DNA of 62,602 bases, taken from positions 1 through 62,602 of the forward strand of contig VGEU01000007.1 of the NCBI GenBank assembly GCA_016869145.1. Direction: 5' to 3'. The position numbers were made by a program, and so were the translations under genes. The notes under the pieces are model-generated. The model made no database searches. It was not told where the DNA came from and worked only from the letters and a program-made list of their open reading frames with translations. Source of the DNA: Alphaproteobacteria bacterium (GTDB lineage: Bacteria > Pseudomonadota > Alphaproteobacteria > MPNO01 > VGEU01). This document shows, in pieces, positions 16,678 through 24,684 of the stretch (positions are counted from its first letter, which is position 1; every line of letters starts with the position of its first letter).

Positions 16678-17570
16678 GTGGCCCGCTATCTCGTCACCGG
16701 CGGCTGCGGCTTCATCGGCTCGCATCTCGCCGACGCGCTGGTCGCCGCCGGGCATGGCGTCCGCATTCTCGACGATTTGTCGACCGGCAAGCGCGCCAAC
16801 GCGCCGGCCGCCGCCGAGATCGTCGTGGGCGACGTCGACGATCCGCCAACCGTCGCACGTGTCGCCGCCGGCGTCGACGGCATCTTCCACCTCGCCGCCA
16901 TCGCCTCCGTCGCGCGCTCGAACGAGGATTGGATCGGCACCCATCGGGTCAACCTGTCCGGCTCGATCGCCGTGTTCGAGGCGTCACGATCGGCGAAAGG
17001 CGGTCGTCCGGTGCCGGTCGTCTATGCCTCCTCGGCCGCGGTCTATGGCGACAACGACGCCGTGCCGCTCGGTGAGGACGCCCGGCTCCGCCCGCTCACC
17101 GCCTATGGCGCCGACAAGCTCGGGTCCGAGCTCCACGCCCGCGTCGCCGGCCATGTCCACGGTGTCGCGACGGTCAGCTCCGCTTCTTCAACATCTATGG
17201 ACCCCGCCAGGATCCGCACTCACCCTATTCGGGCGTGATCTCGATATTCGCCGAGCGCATCGCACGCGGCGAGGCGATCGATATCCACGGCGACGGCCGC
17301 CAGATTCGCGATTTCGTCTATGTCGCCTACGTGGTCCGCGTCCTCGTCCGCGCGATGGAGCGCGCGGCGCGCGCGCCGCAGGTTCTCAACGTGTGCACCG
17401 GTCGGCCGACCACGATCGGCGAGCTCGCGGCGATCCTCTGCCGTATCGCCGGGCGCGAGGTCGCGCGGCGGCCGCAGCCGGCGCGCGCCGCGTCCGCGCT
17501 CGGCATCGAGGCCGAGACCGCGGTCGAGGACGGCCTCACCCGGACGCTCGCGAGCCTCGTTGCCCGATAG
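16678..17570 (+). pseudogene. NAD-dependent nucleotide-sugar epimerase/dehydratase, frameshifted
   Basis: An extended SDR enzyme of the UDP-glucose 4-epimerase type that has lost its frame. The first part (GTG 16678 onward) has the Rossmann motif TGGCGFIGSHLADAL, then DVDDPPTV, YASSAAVYG and the Y-x3-K motif YGADK. After GVATV the frame must shift at about 17176-17177, where two bases replace a codon, to continue with LRFFNIYGPRQDPHSPYSGVISIFAERI and the C-terminal substrate domain to TAG 17568. A one-base deletion explains both halves. The N-terminal piece alone would lack the sugar-binding region. It could be a true pseudogene or a consensus error; either way the full-length gene is recognisable. 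Confidence 0.85.
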
Positions 17571-17615
17571 GCCGGGCCGCGGCTACCCTCGGCGGAGGCC
17601 ATCAGGGAGGACTCC

Positions 17616-18140
17616 ATGCCCCAACCGATCCGTCGCGTCGTCACCGGCCACGACAAGAGCGGCAAGGCGATCGTCGTCATCGACGGGCCGGCCGGGAACG
17701 TCCGCGTCCGTGAATCGACGGGCACCGCCTCGACCCTTCTCTGGGTCGCCGACAAGACGCCGACGAGCTATGCCGGCAACGAGGACACCGCGAACCAGCA
17801 GGTGCCGATCGCGCCGCCGCTCGCCGGCAGCATCTTCCGCACCGTCGAGTTCCCGCCCGAGAAGGACGCCAAGTTCGACACAGAGACCGTGCTCAAGGAG
17901 ATGGGCGTGCGGCCGAAGGCGTTCGGCGGCCAGCCGGCACGCCATCACGGCATGCACCGCACCGAGAGTGTCGACTACGCGATCGTCATGTCGGGCGAGA
18001 TCGACATGTGGCTCGACGATTCCGAGGTCCACCTGAAGGCGGGTGACGTCGTCATCCAGCGCGGCACCAACCATGCCTGGGTCAACAAATACGCCAAGCC
18101 CTGCGTGATCGCCTTCATCCTCGTCGGCGCGACGGGCTGA
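17616..18140 (+). CDS. Cupin-domain protein
   Basis: A 174-residue protein with a single C-terminal cupin barrel: HHGMHRTESVDYAIVMSGEIDMWLDDSEVHLKAGDVVIQRGTNHAW. This supplies a probable metal set (His/His/Glu and a distal His in TNHAW). The N-terminal 90 residues form an elaborated strand region without a recognised motif. Single-domain cupins include small-molecule isomerases, dioxygenases and binding proteins, so no reaction is proposed. ATG 17616 follows AGGGAGG with good spacing. It converges on the SDR and hydratase-lyase pair. Confidence 0.85.
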   Translation: MPQPIRRVVTGHDKSGKAIVVIDGPAGNVRVRESTGTASTLLWVADKTPTSYAGNEDTANQQVPIAPPLAGSIFRTVEFPPEKDAKFDTETVLKEMGVRPKAFGGQPARHHGMHRTESVDYAIVMSGEIDMWLDDSEVHLKAGDVVIQRGTNHAWVNKYAKPCVIAFILVGATG

Positions 18141-18146
18141 GCGGGC

Positions 18147-18920
18147 TCAGCGCGGCGGCGCGAGGCCGAGCGTCACGCCTGAGTCGATCCCGATCAGCTG
18201 GCCGGTCACGGTGCGCGCGCCGTCGACCAGCCACACGACCGCCTCGGCGACGTCCTCGTTGGTGACGGTCTTGCCGAGCGGCGCGATCTTCTCGAAACGC
18301 GCCTTGTGCACCGGGTAGTGCTCGGCGCCGAGATGGACCGCGACCCAGCGCCCCTCGACGAAGCCGGGGCAGACGGCGTTGACGCGGATCTCGGGCGCGA
18401 GCGCGCGCGCGAGCGACAGCGTCAGCGCATTGACGGCCGCCTTGGAGCACGCATAGGCGGACGAGCTCCCGGTGCCGTTGACGCCGGCCGACGAGGAGAT
18501 GTTGACGACCGAAGCCGAGCCCGTCGCCTTCATCGCCGGCGCCGAGGCGCGGATCATCTGGTAGATGCCGACGACGTTGACCGCATACATGCCGAGGAAG
18601 TCGTCCTTGGAGAGCGCGTCGAGATCGGCATGGTGGGCGAACTTGGTCGTGCCTGCGGCGTTCACGACGCCATCGATCCGGCCCCAGCGATCGAGCGCGG
18701 TCTCGGCGAGCAGACGACAATCGGCATCCTCGGTGACATCGCCCCGACACGATACGGCATCGCCCCCAGCGGCGCGGCAGGCGGCGACGACCGCCTCGGC
18801 ATCGGCGGCGCCGGTCCGGAAGTTGACCACGACCGCCCAGCCGCGCGCGGCGAGCGCCTCGGCGCTCGCCCGCCCCATGCCGCTCGAGGCGCCCGAGACG
18901 ATCGCGACGCGGCGGGTCAT
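18147..18920 (-). CDS. SDR-family oxidoreductase
   Basis: A 257-residue classical short-chain dehydrogenase. It shows the cofactor loop SGASSGMGRASA (about residues 9-20), NAAG, and the catalytic SSSAGVNGTGSSSAYACSKAAV with Ser, Tyr and Lys of the S-Y-K triad. FabG-like or alcohol dehydrogenase activity cannot be separated by sequence. Its ATG overlaps by four bases the stop of the hydroxycinnamoyl-CoA hydratase-lyase gene, which lies upstream on the minus strand. A role on products of that enzyme (aryl aldehydes or acyl-CoA intermediates) is therefore an inference from coupling. Confidence 0.9.
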   Translation of the reverse strand: MTRRVAIVSGASSGMGRASAEALAARGWAVVVNFRTGAADAEAVVAACRAAGGDAVSCRGDVTEDADCRLLAETALDRWGRIDGVVNAAGTTKFAHHADLDALSKDDFLGMYAVNVVGIYQMIRASAPAMKATGSASVVNISSSAGVNGTGSSSAYACSKAAVNALTLSLARALAPEIRVNAVCPGFVEGRWVAVHLGAEHYPVHKARFEKIAPLGKTVTNEDVAEAVVWLVDGARTVTGQLIGIDSGVTLGLAPPR

Positions 18921-19747
18921 TTCCTGCCCGGCATCGGCTGGAGACCCGGCCGGTAGGTCTTCTTGTCGAGGAACTCCTCCATGCCGCGCGAGCGGGTGTT
19001 GAGGCCGTCGCGGAAGCGCATCGATTCCGATTTCGCCTCGAGATACTCGTAGGCCTGGTCGACCGGCATCGAGCGGACGTGGCGGATCGCGTCCTTGGTC
19101 GCCTTGAGGACCTCGGGGCTCTTGGTCATGAGGTCCTTGGCGAGCGTAGTCACCTCGTCCTTGAGCCTGGCGCGCGGCACGGCGAGCGAGACAAGGCCGA
19201 TCTTCTCGGCCTCCTTGCCGTCGAAGGTGCGCCCGGTGACCGAATAGTAGATCGCCTTCCGAAGCGGCATGAAATCGGCGACGACCTTGCTCACGAGACC
19301 GCCGGGCAGGATGCCCCAGTTGACCTCGGAGAGCCCGAAGACCGCGTCGTCGGCGGCGATCGCGAAATCGCAGGCGCAGAGCGGGGTGAACGCGCCGCCG
19401 AAGCAATAGCCGTTCACCATCGCGATCGTGGGCTTCGAGAAATAGGCGAGCTTGTACCAGTTCCAGCGCCGGTCGGCATCGCGCGCAAGCTGGCGCTCAT
19501 AGGGCTTGTCGTCGAGGGCACGGAAGAAGAGCCGGAGGTCCATGCCGGCCGAGAACGCATCGCCCGCGCCGGTCAGCACCAGGACGCGGACGTCGGGGTC
19601 GGTGTTGAGCTCGGTCAACACCTCGAGCATGTCGAAGCAGAGACCCGGACTCATCGCGTTCCGCTTCTCGGGCCGGTTGAGCGTGACCCAGGCGATGCCT
19701 TCCTTCTTCTCGACCAGAACGTTCTCGTAGCTCGGCTTCAAGGCCAT
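18917..19747 (-). CDS. p-Hydroxycinnamoyl-CoA hydratase/lyase (feruloyl-CoA lyase)
   Basis: A 276-residue crotonase-fold enzyme closely resembling HCHL (Ech/vanillin synthase). That enzyme converts feruloyl-, caffeoyl- or 4-coumaroyl-CoA to the aryl aldehyde plus acetyl-CoA. Diagnostic segments are RPEKRNAMSP, LTGAGDAFSAGMDL (Met69), AMVNGYCFGGAFTPL, and FGLSEVNWGILPGGLVSK, with Glu141 matching the catalytic Glu143 of Pseudomonas HCHL. The residue at the Ser123 position is Thr121. The C-terminus, FLDKKTYRPGLQ, also matches. No feruloyl-CoA synthetase or vanillin dehydrogenase is adjacent. Its stop overlaps the downstream SDR start. It supplies 4-hydroxybenzaldehyde-type products that could, after oxidation and CoA activation, feed the reductase encoded 10 kb away. 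Confidence 0.88.
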   Translation of the reverse strand: MALKPSYENVLVEKKEGIAWVTLNRPEKRNAMSPGLCFDMLEVLTELNTDPDVRVLVLTGAGDAFSAGMDLRLFFRALDDKPYERQLARDADRRWNWYKLAYFSKPTIAMVNGYCFGGAFTPLCACDFAIAADDAVFGLSEVNWGILPGGLVSKVVADFMPLRKAIYYSVTGRTFDGKEAEKIGLVSLAVPRARLKDEVTTLAKDLMTKSPEVLKATKDAIRHVRSMPVDQAYEYLEAKSESMRFRDGLNTRSRGMEEFLDKKTYRPGLQPMPGRK

Positions 19748-19841
19748 CGTTCCCTCCCTGGGGCGTTGCGCGATCCCGGATGCGCGCCTGCCGCGACGCG
19801 CACCGTCTCACCGCCAGCATCGTGACCGGCGGGCCGGTCCG

Positions 19842-20789
19842 TCAATGGCGTTCCTCGAAGCACGCGACCGGCCGACCCTCCCGATAGGCAACGAGCGTAT
19901 CGGCGGCGGCATTGGCGAAATCGGCATAGGCCATATCGGTGGGCCAGCCGATATGCGGCGTCAGGATCACGTTGGAAAGGCCGGTGAACGGGCTCGCCGC
20001 GGGCAGCGGTTCCTCGCCGAACACATCGAGGCCGGCGCCGGCGATCCGGCCCGCCGCCAGCGCGGCCGCGAGTGCCGCCTCGTCGACGATGCGCCCGCGC
20101 GCGGTGTTGATCAGGATCGCGTGCGGTTTCATCAAAGCGAGGCGGCGCGCATCGATCAGCCCGCGCGTCTCCTCGCTCAGGGTGGCGTGGATCGAGACCA
20201 CGTCGGCACCAGCGAGGAGATCGTCAAGCTCCGATCGCGCCACGCCGTGCGCCGCCGCGGTCGCCGCATCGAGCCGGCGGCCCCACGCGATCACGTTCAT
20301 GCCGAACGCGCGCGCGATGCCGGCGACGTGGCGGCCGACATGACCGAGTCCGACGATGCCGAGCGTCTTGCCGCGCAGCACGCGGGTCATCGGCGGCTGC
20401 CAGGTTCCGCTCTTGAGCGCGCGGTCGCTGTCGGGAATCCGCCGCATCAGAGCGATCATGAGCCCGATCGCGAGTTCGGCGGCGCCGACGGAATAGCCGC
20501 CGGTCGCCTTGGCGACGAGGACGCCGCGGGTGGCGGCCGTCGCCATCTCGATGTGGTACACGTGATTGCCGGTCTGCGCGATGATGCGGAGATCGGGCAG
20601 CGCCTCGAGGAGCGCCTTCGTGAAATGCGTGCGCTCGCGGTTGGCGACGACCGCATCGAAGCCGGCGAGCGCGTCGGGATCGCCGAACGGGCCGGTGAAG
20701 ATGCGCACCTTGGCGCATGCGCGCAGCCGGCGCACGCCCTCGGTCCCCTCATAGGCCTCGTGGATGTCGTCGAGGATGGCGACGCGCAT
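19842..20789 (-). CDS. D-2-hydroxyacid dehydrogenase (NAD)
   Basis: A 315-residue D-isomer-specific 2-hydroxyacid dehydrogenase. The NAD motif GKTLGIVGLGHVGRHVAGIARAFG lies around residues 140-165, followed by INTARGRIVDEAALAAAL and LTPHIGW, the last containing the catalytic His. The Arg and Glu of the R-E-H triad are found in TARGR and GLDVFGEEP respectively. Family members include phosphoglycerate, glyoxylate and hydroxyphenylpyruvate reductases; nothing in the sequence selects one. Its ATG lies 33 bp from the stop of the first MFS transporter, so a shared transcript with the transporters upstream is possible. Confidence 0.92.
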   Translation of the reverse strand: MRVAILDDIHEAYEGTEGVRRLRACAKVRIFTGPFGDPDALAGFDAVVANRERTHFTKALLEALPDLRIIAQTGNHVYHIEMATAATRGVLVAKATGGYSVGAAELAIGLMIALMRRIPDSDRALKSGTWQPPMTRVLRGKTLGIVGLGHVGRHVAGIARAFGMNVIAWGRRLDAATAAAHGVARSELDDLLAGADVVSIHATLSEETRGLIDARRLALMKPHAILINTARGRIVDEAALAAALAAGRIAGAGLDVFGEEPLPAASPFTGLSNVILTPHIGWPTDMAYADFANAAADTLVAYREGRPVACFEERH

Positions 20790-20821
20790 CGCCGCGATCC
20801 CGGTCGTTTCGCCCTGCCGCG

Positions 20822-22036
20822 TCAGGCCCGTTCGGCCGCGAGACGCGCGACCGGCCGATCATTCATTGGCGAGTTGACGAGCGCGGCGACGAATCCCATC
20901 GCGATCGCGAGCCACCAGAACATCATGTAGCTGCCGGTGACGTCGTAGATCAGCCCGCCGAGCCAGACGCCGAGAAAGCTCCCGATCTGGTGGCTGAGAA
21001 ACGCGATCCCAAACAGCGTCGCCATGTAGCGGGTCCCGAATATCTGCGCCACGATGCCACTCGTGAGCGGCACGGTGCCGAGCCAGAGGAGGCCGAGCAC
21101 AGCGGCGAAAACGATCACCGAGACCTCGGTCACCGGCACGCTGATGAAGGCGATCATCGCGAACGACCGTCCGACATAGAGAAGGCTTAGCACGTATTTC
21201 TTGCGGATGATGCCGCCGAGCCATCCGGCGATCCAGGTGCCCATCAGGTTGAACAACCCGATCACCGCGATCGCGGTCGCGCCGAGCGCGGCGGATGCGC
21301 CGGAATCGGCGAGATAGGCCGGAAGGTGAGTCGCGACGAACTGCACCTGGAAGCCGCAGACGAAAAAGCCGATGACCAACAGCCAATAGCCCGAGTGTCG
21401 GCCCGCCTCGCGCAGCGCCTCGCCGAGGCTCTGCTGCGCCGGCCGGCCGAGGCCTTCGCGCGCGGCGGCGATCATGCCCGCGCCGAACGGCACGATCAGC
21501 GCGGCCATCGCCGCCATCAGCAGCATCGCGGTGATCCAGCCGAACGAGGAGATGTAGAGCTGGCTCAGCGGCACGACGACGAGCTGGCCACCGGTGCCGC
21601 CGGCGGCCGTGATCCCGAGCCAGAGGCTCCGCCGGTTCTCCGGCGCGACGCGGCCGACGACCGAGATGAGGAGCGGCAGACCGCAGCCCGAGATGCCGAG
21701 ACCCGCGAGCACGCCGGCAGTGAACACCATCCCCTCCGGTGTCGTCGAGTGCGCAACGAGCACCAGCCCGATCGCGTAGATCGTGCCCGCGATCATGATC
21801 ACCCGGATCGGTCCCCATCGATCGGCGATCATGCCGGCGAAGGGGACGCAGAGTCCTATCATCAGGTTCTGCAACGCGATGGCGAAGGACAGCGTCTCGC
21901 GCCCCCAGCCCATCGCCGTGGAGATCGGCGCCATGAACATCCCGAAGCTCTGGCGGATCCCGAACGACAGCATGATGATCGTCATCGCGCAGACGACGAC
22001 GACGAGCGGGTTGCGATAGAACGGGCGTGCGGTCAT
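20822..22036 (-). CDS. MFS transporter, paralog 1 of 3
   Basis: A 404-residue major facilitator with twelve predicted helices. The N-terminal half has SFGIRQSFGMFMAPISTAMGWGRETLSFAIALQNL, the loop motif GMIADRWG, and RRSLWLGITAAGGTGGQL. The C-terminal end reads PMNDRPVARLAAE. It is clearly paralogous to the next two minus-strand genes (22044-23255 and 23334-24542). The group resembles monocarboxylate/organic-anion MFS carriers of Alphaproteobacteria with no assigned substrate. Seven bases separate its start from the stop of paralog 2, so the three genes are likely one transcript. Aromatic or carboxylic acid uptake or efflux is an inference from nearby catabolic genes. Confidence 0.9.
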   Translation of the reverse strand: MTARPFYRNPLVVVVCAMTIIMLSFGIRQSFGMFMAPISTAMGWGRETLSFAIALQNLMIGLCVPFAGMIADRWGPIRVIMIAGTIYAIGLVLVAHSTTPEGMVFTAGVLAGLGISGCGLPLLISVVGRVAPENRRSLWLGITAAGGTGGQLVVVPLSQLYISSFGWITAMLLMAAMAALIVPFGAGMIAAAREGLGRPAQQSLGEALREAGRHSGYWLLVIGFFVCGFQVQFVATHLPAYLADSGASAALGATAIAVIGLFNLMGTWIAGWLGGIIRKKYVLSLLYVGRSFAMIAFISVPVTEVSVIVFAAVLGLLWLGTVPLTSGIVAQIFGTRYMATLFGIAFLSHQIGSFLGVWLGGLIYDVTGSYMMFWWLAIAMGFVAALVNSPMNDRPVARLAAERA

Positions 22037-22043
22037 CGCCGCG

Positions 22044-23255
22044 CTAGCCTTTCTGCGCCGCCATGCGCGCGACCGGCCGATCGTCCATCGGCAGGTTGAG
22101 GAGCGCGGCGAGGATGCCGAGCGCGACCGCCGCCCACCACATCACCGTATAGTCGCCGGTCAGATCGTAGAGCCGGCCCCCCAGCCAGACACCCGAGAAG
22201 CTCCCGATCTGGTGGCTGAGATAGACGACGCCATAGAGCGTCGCCATGTACCGGGTGCCGAACATCTGCGCGACGATGCCGCTGGTGAGCGGCACGGTCG
22301 AGAGCCACAGGAAGCCCATGCAGGCGGCGAAGACCATCACGCTGGTCGGCGTCACGGGCACGCTGATGAACGCGATGACGATCGCGGCGCGGGCGATATA
22401 GAGCGCGCTCAGGAGATATTTCTTGCGGAACCGTCCGCCGAGCCAGCCCGATGTCCAGGTGCCGAACAGGTTGAACAGGGCGATGGTCGCGACGGCGGTC
22501 GCGCCGATCGCGGCGTCGAGGCCGCGGTCGGTGATATAGGCCGGCAAATGCGAGCCGATGAACTGAACCTGGAAGCCGCAGACGAAGAAGCTGACGACGA
22601 GGAGGATGTAGCCGGAATGCCCGCTCGCCTCCCGGATCGCCTGACCGAGCGTCTGCTGCGTGGCCGCCGAGAGCGAGGTCTTCGCCGCCACCGAGAGCGC
22701 CGCGGCGAGCGGCACGATCAGCGCCGCGATGGCCGCCATGACGATGACGGCGACGACCCAGTCATAGTTGGTGATCAGGCCCTGGCACAGTGGCACGATC
22801 AGGAGCTGGCCGGCGGTGCCGCCGGTCGTGATGATGCCGAGCCAGAGGCTCCGGCGCGCCTCCGATGCGACGCGGCCGGCGATCGACAAGAGCATCGGCA
22901 GGCTGCAGCCCGAGACGCCGAAGCCGATGAGGAAGCCTGCGGAGAACAGCATCTCCGTCGGCGTCGTCGATTGCGACATCAGGAACACGCCGAGCGCGTA
23001 GAGCGCGCCGCCTGCCATCAGGACGCGGCCGGTGCCGATCTTGTCGGCGAGCGCGCCGGCGAAGGGTGCGCCGAGGCCGATGATCAGGTTCTGGATCGCG
23101 AGCGCGAAGGACAAGGGCTCACGCCCCCAGCCCAGGCTCGCGCTGATCGGCTGCATGTAGAGCCCGAAGGTCTGGCGCATGCCGAACGAGATCATCACGA
23201 TGCAGGTGGCGCAGCAGAGGACGAACAGCGGCGTGCGCCAGAACTTCTCGGTCAT
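22044..23255 (-). CDS. MFS transporter, paralog 2 of 3
   Basis: A 403-residue twelve-helix MFS carrier. It begins MTEKFWRTPLFVLCC and has SFGMRQTFGLYMQPISASLGWGREPLSFALAIQNL, GALADKIG and RRSLWLGIITTGGTAGQL. The C-terminal PMDDRPVARMAAQKG closely follows paralog 1. It lies centrally in a head-to-tail set of three and is visibly closer to paralog 1 than to paralog 3. The 78-bp gap to paralog 3 is the largest within the cluster, leaving room for an internal promoter. Substrate unknown. Confidence 0.9.
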   Translation of the reverse strand: MTEKFWRTPLFVLCCATCIVMISFGMRQTFGLYMQPISASLGWGREPLSFALAIQNLIIGLGAPFAGALADKIGTGRVLMAGGALYALGVFLMSQSTTPTEMLFSAGFLIGFGVSGCSLPMLLSIAGRVASEARRSLWLGIITTGGTAGQLLIVPLCQGLITNYDWVVAVIVMAAIAALIVPLAAALSVAAKTSLSAATQQTLGQAIREASGHSGYILLVVSFFVCGFQVQFIGSHLPAYITDRGLDAAIGATAVATIALFNLFGTWTSGWLGGRFRKKYLLSALYIARAAIVIAFISVPVTPTSVMVFAACMGFLWLSTVPLTSGIVAQMFGTRYMATLYGVVYLSHQIGSFSGVWLGGRLYDLTGDYTVMWWAAVALGILAALLNLPMDDRPVARMAAQKG

Positions 23256-23333
23256 GAGGTGGAGCGAGTCCGGATTCGTCGGGCGGCGGGAATCATAGCC
23301 AATGGGTCGCCCGGTGTCAGAGCAAAACCTCGG

Positions 23334-24542
23334 TCACGGCCGCTGCACGGACAGGCGCGCGAGCGGGCGCTCGTCGATCGGGAAGTGGAGGAGGGCGGCG
23401 ACCAGGCCGAGAACCACCCCGCCCCACCAGACGATCGCGTAGCTGCCGGTCACGTCGAACAGCCAGCCGCCGAGCCAGATGCCGAGAAAACTGCCAAACT
23501 GGTGGCTCATGAACGCGATGCCATAGAGCATCGACATGTAGCCGGTGCCGAAGATCTGGGCGACCAGCGCGCCGGTCAATGGCACGGTTGCGAGCCAGAG
23601 GATGCCGATCAGCGCCGCGAAGACGTAGACGCTCGTCTCGGTGAAGGGCAGGAGCACGAACACAGCCATCACGATCGCGCGGAGGAAATAGAGTGCGCTC
23701 AGGAGATATTTCTTGCTGAAGCTGCCGCCGGCCCAGCCCCAGAGGAAACAGCCGAAGATGTTGAAGAGGCCGATCAGCGCGAGCGAATCGGCGGCGATGC
23801 CGGTCGAGAACCCGGCATCGGTCAGGAAGGACGGCAGATGCGTCCCGAGAAACATCGTCTGGAAGCCGCAGACGAAATAGCCGATGGTGAGAAGAATGAA
23901 TCCGGTGTGCCTCTGCGCCTCGCGCAGCGCCTCGACCGCGGTCTGCGTGCGCGGCCCCGCATCGTCGCCGGCGCGGTGACCATTGGCGAGCGCCGCCGCG
24001 AGCGGAACGATGAGCCCGACGAGGACGGCGAAGATCAGGAGCGTCGCGACCCAGCCCATGTCGTCGATCAGCCACTGCCCGACCGGCACGAGGAGGAGCT
24101 GGCCCGACGAACCGCCGGCGGACGCGATCCCGAGATAGAGGCTCCGCTTCTCATAGGACGCGCAGCGGCTGATCACCGACAGCACGATGCCGAAACCGGC
24201 CGCCGCCATCGCGAACCCGGTGAGGACGCCGATCGAGATCAGGGCCTCGAGCGCGGTGTCGGCGACCGCCATCATGGCGAGGCCGCCGGCATAGGTGATG
24301 CCGCCGAGCGCGACGATCTTCCCCGGACCATAGCGGTCGGCGATCCCGCCGAAGACCGGCATCAGCGCGCCCCAGACAAGGCTCTGGAACGCGACCGCGA
24401 ACGAGAACGTCTCGCGCCCCCAGCCGAGCCCGACCGAGATCGGATCCATCAGGAGGCCGTAGACGTTGCGCGTCCCGAACGAGACAAGAAGGATGGTCGT
24501 CCCGCACAGAAGCACCACGAGCGGGGTCTGCCACGCCTTCAT
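23334..24542 (-). CDS. MFS transporter, paralog 3 of 3
   Basis: A 402-residue MFS carrier, the first gene of the tandem set on the minus strand. It has SFGTRNVYGLLMDPISVGLGWGRETFSFAVAFQSL, GGIADRYGPG, and KRSLYLGIASAGGSSGQL, ending FPIDERPLARLSVQRP. It keeps the common endings but is the most diverged of the three (GTRN for GMRQ, NVYG for TFG). Divergence suggests an older duplication and perhaps a different substrate. The 142 bp between it and the amidohydrolase gene probably hold the cluster promoter; no box is clear. Confidence 0.9.
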   Translation of the reverse strand: MKAWQTPLVVLLCGTTILLVSFGTRNVYGLLMDPISVGLGWGRETFSFAVAFQSLVWGALMPVFGGIADRYGPGKIVALGGITYAGGLAMMAVADTALEALISIGVLTGFAMAAAGFGIVLSVISRCASYEKRSLYLGIASAGGSSGQLLLVPVGQWLIDDMGWVATLLIFAVLVGLIVPLAAALANGHRAGDDAGPRTQTAVEALREAQRHTGFILLTIGYFVCGFQTMFLGTHLPSFLTDAGFSTGIAADSLALIGLFNIFGCFLWGWAGGSFSKKYLLSALYFLRAIVMAVFVLLPFTETSVYVFAALIGILWLATVPLTGALVAQIFGTGYMSMLYGIAFMSHQFGSFLGIWLGGWLFDVTGSYAIVWWGGVVLGLVAALLHFPIDERPLARLSVQRP

Positions 24543-24684
24543 CGGGTTGTCCCTGCTGGCACCAAGACGGCCTTCCTAGCACGGCTCGCGCCCCGGCCCC
24601 TAAACTAAAGGGTCGGACGACCGTTAGAAATCGAACGATCCCGTCGCGAAATCGGGCCGGCCGGCACGCCCGCTTCCGTCCGGC

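Noticed and set aside
16490-17713. A 407-codon plus-strand frame overlapping the epimerase region
   Set aside because: Pro/Ser/Arg-rich out-of-frame shadow; the two epimerase halves in other frames hold the family motifs.
22212-24608. A 798-codon plus-strand open frame opposite the MFS genes
   Set aside because: Composition (Arg/Glu/Asp/His-rich, no motifs) is that of a frame antisense to GC-rich coding DNA; the minus-strand MFS genes have clear family motifs.
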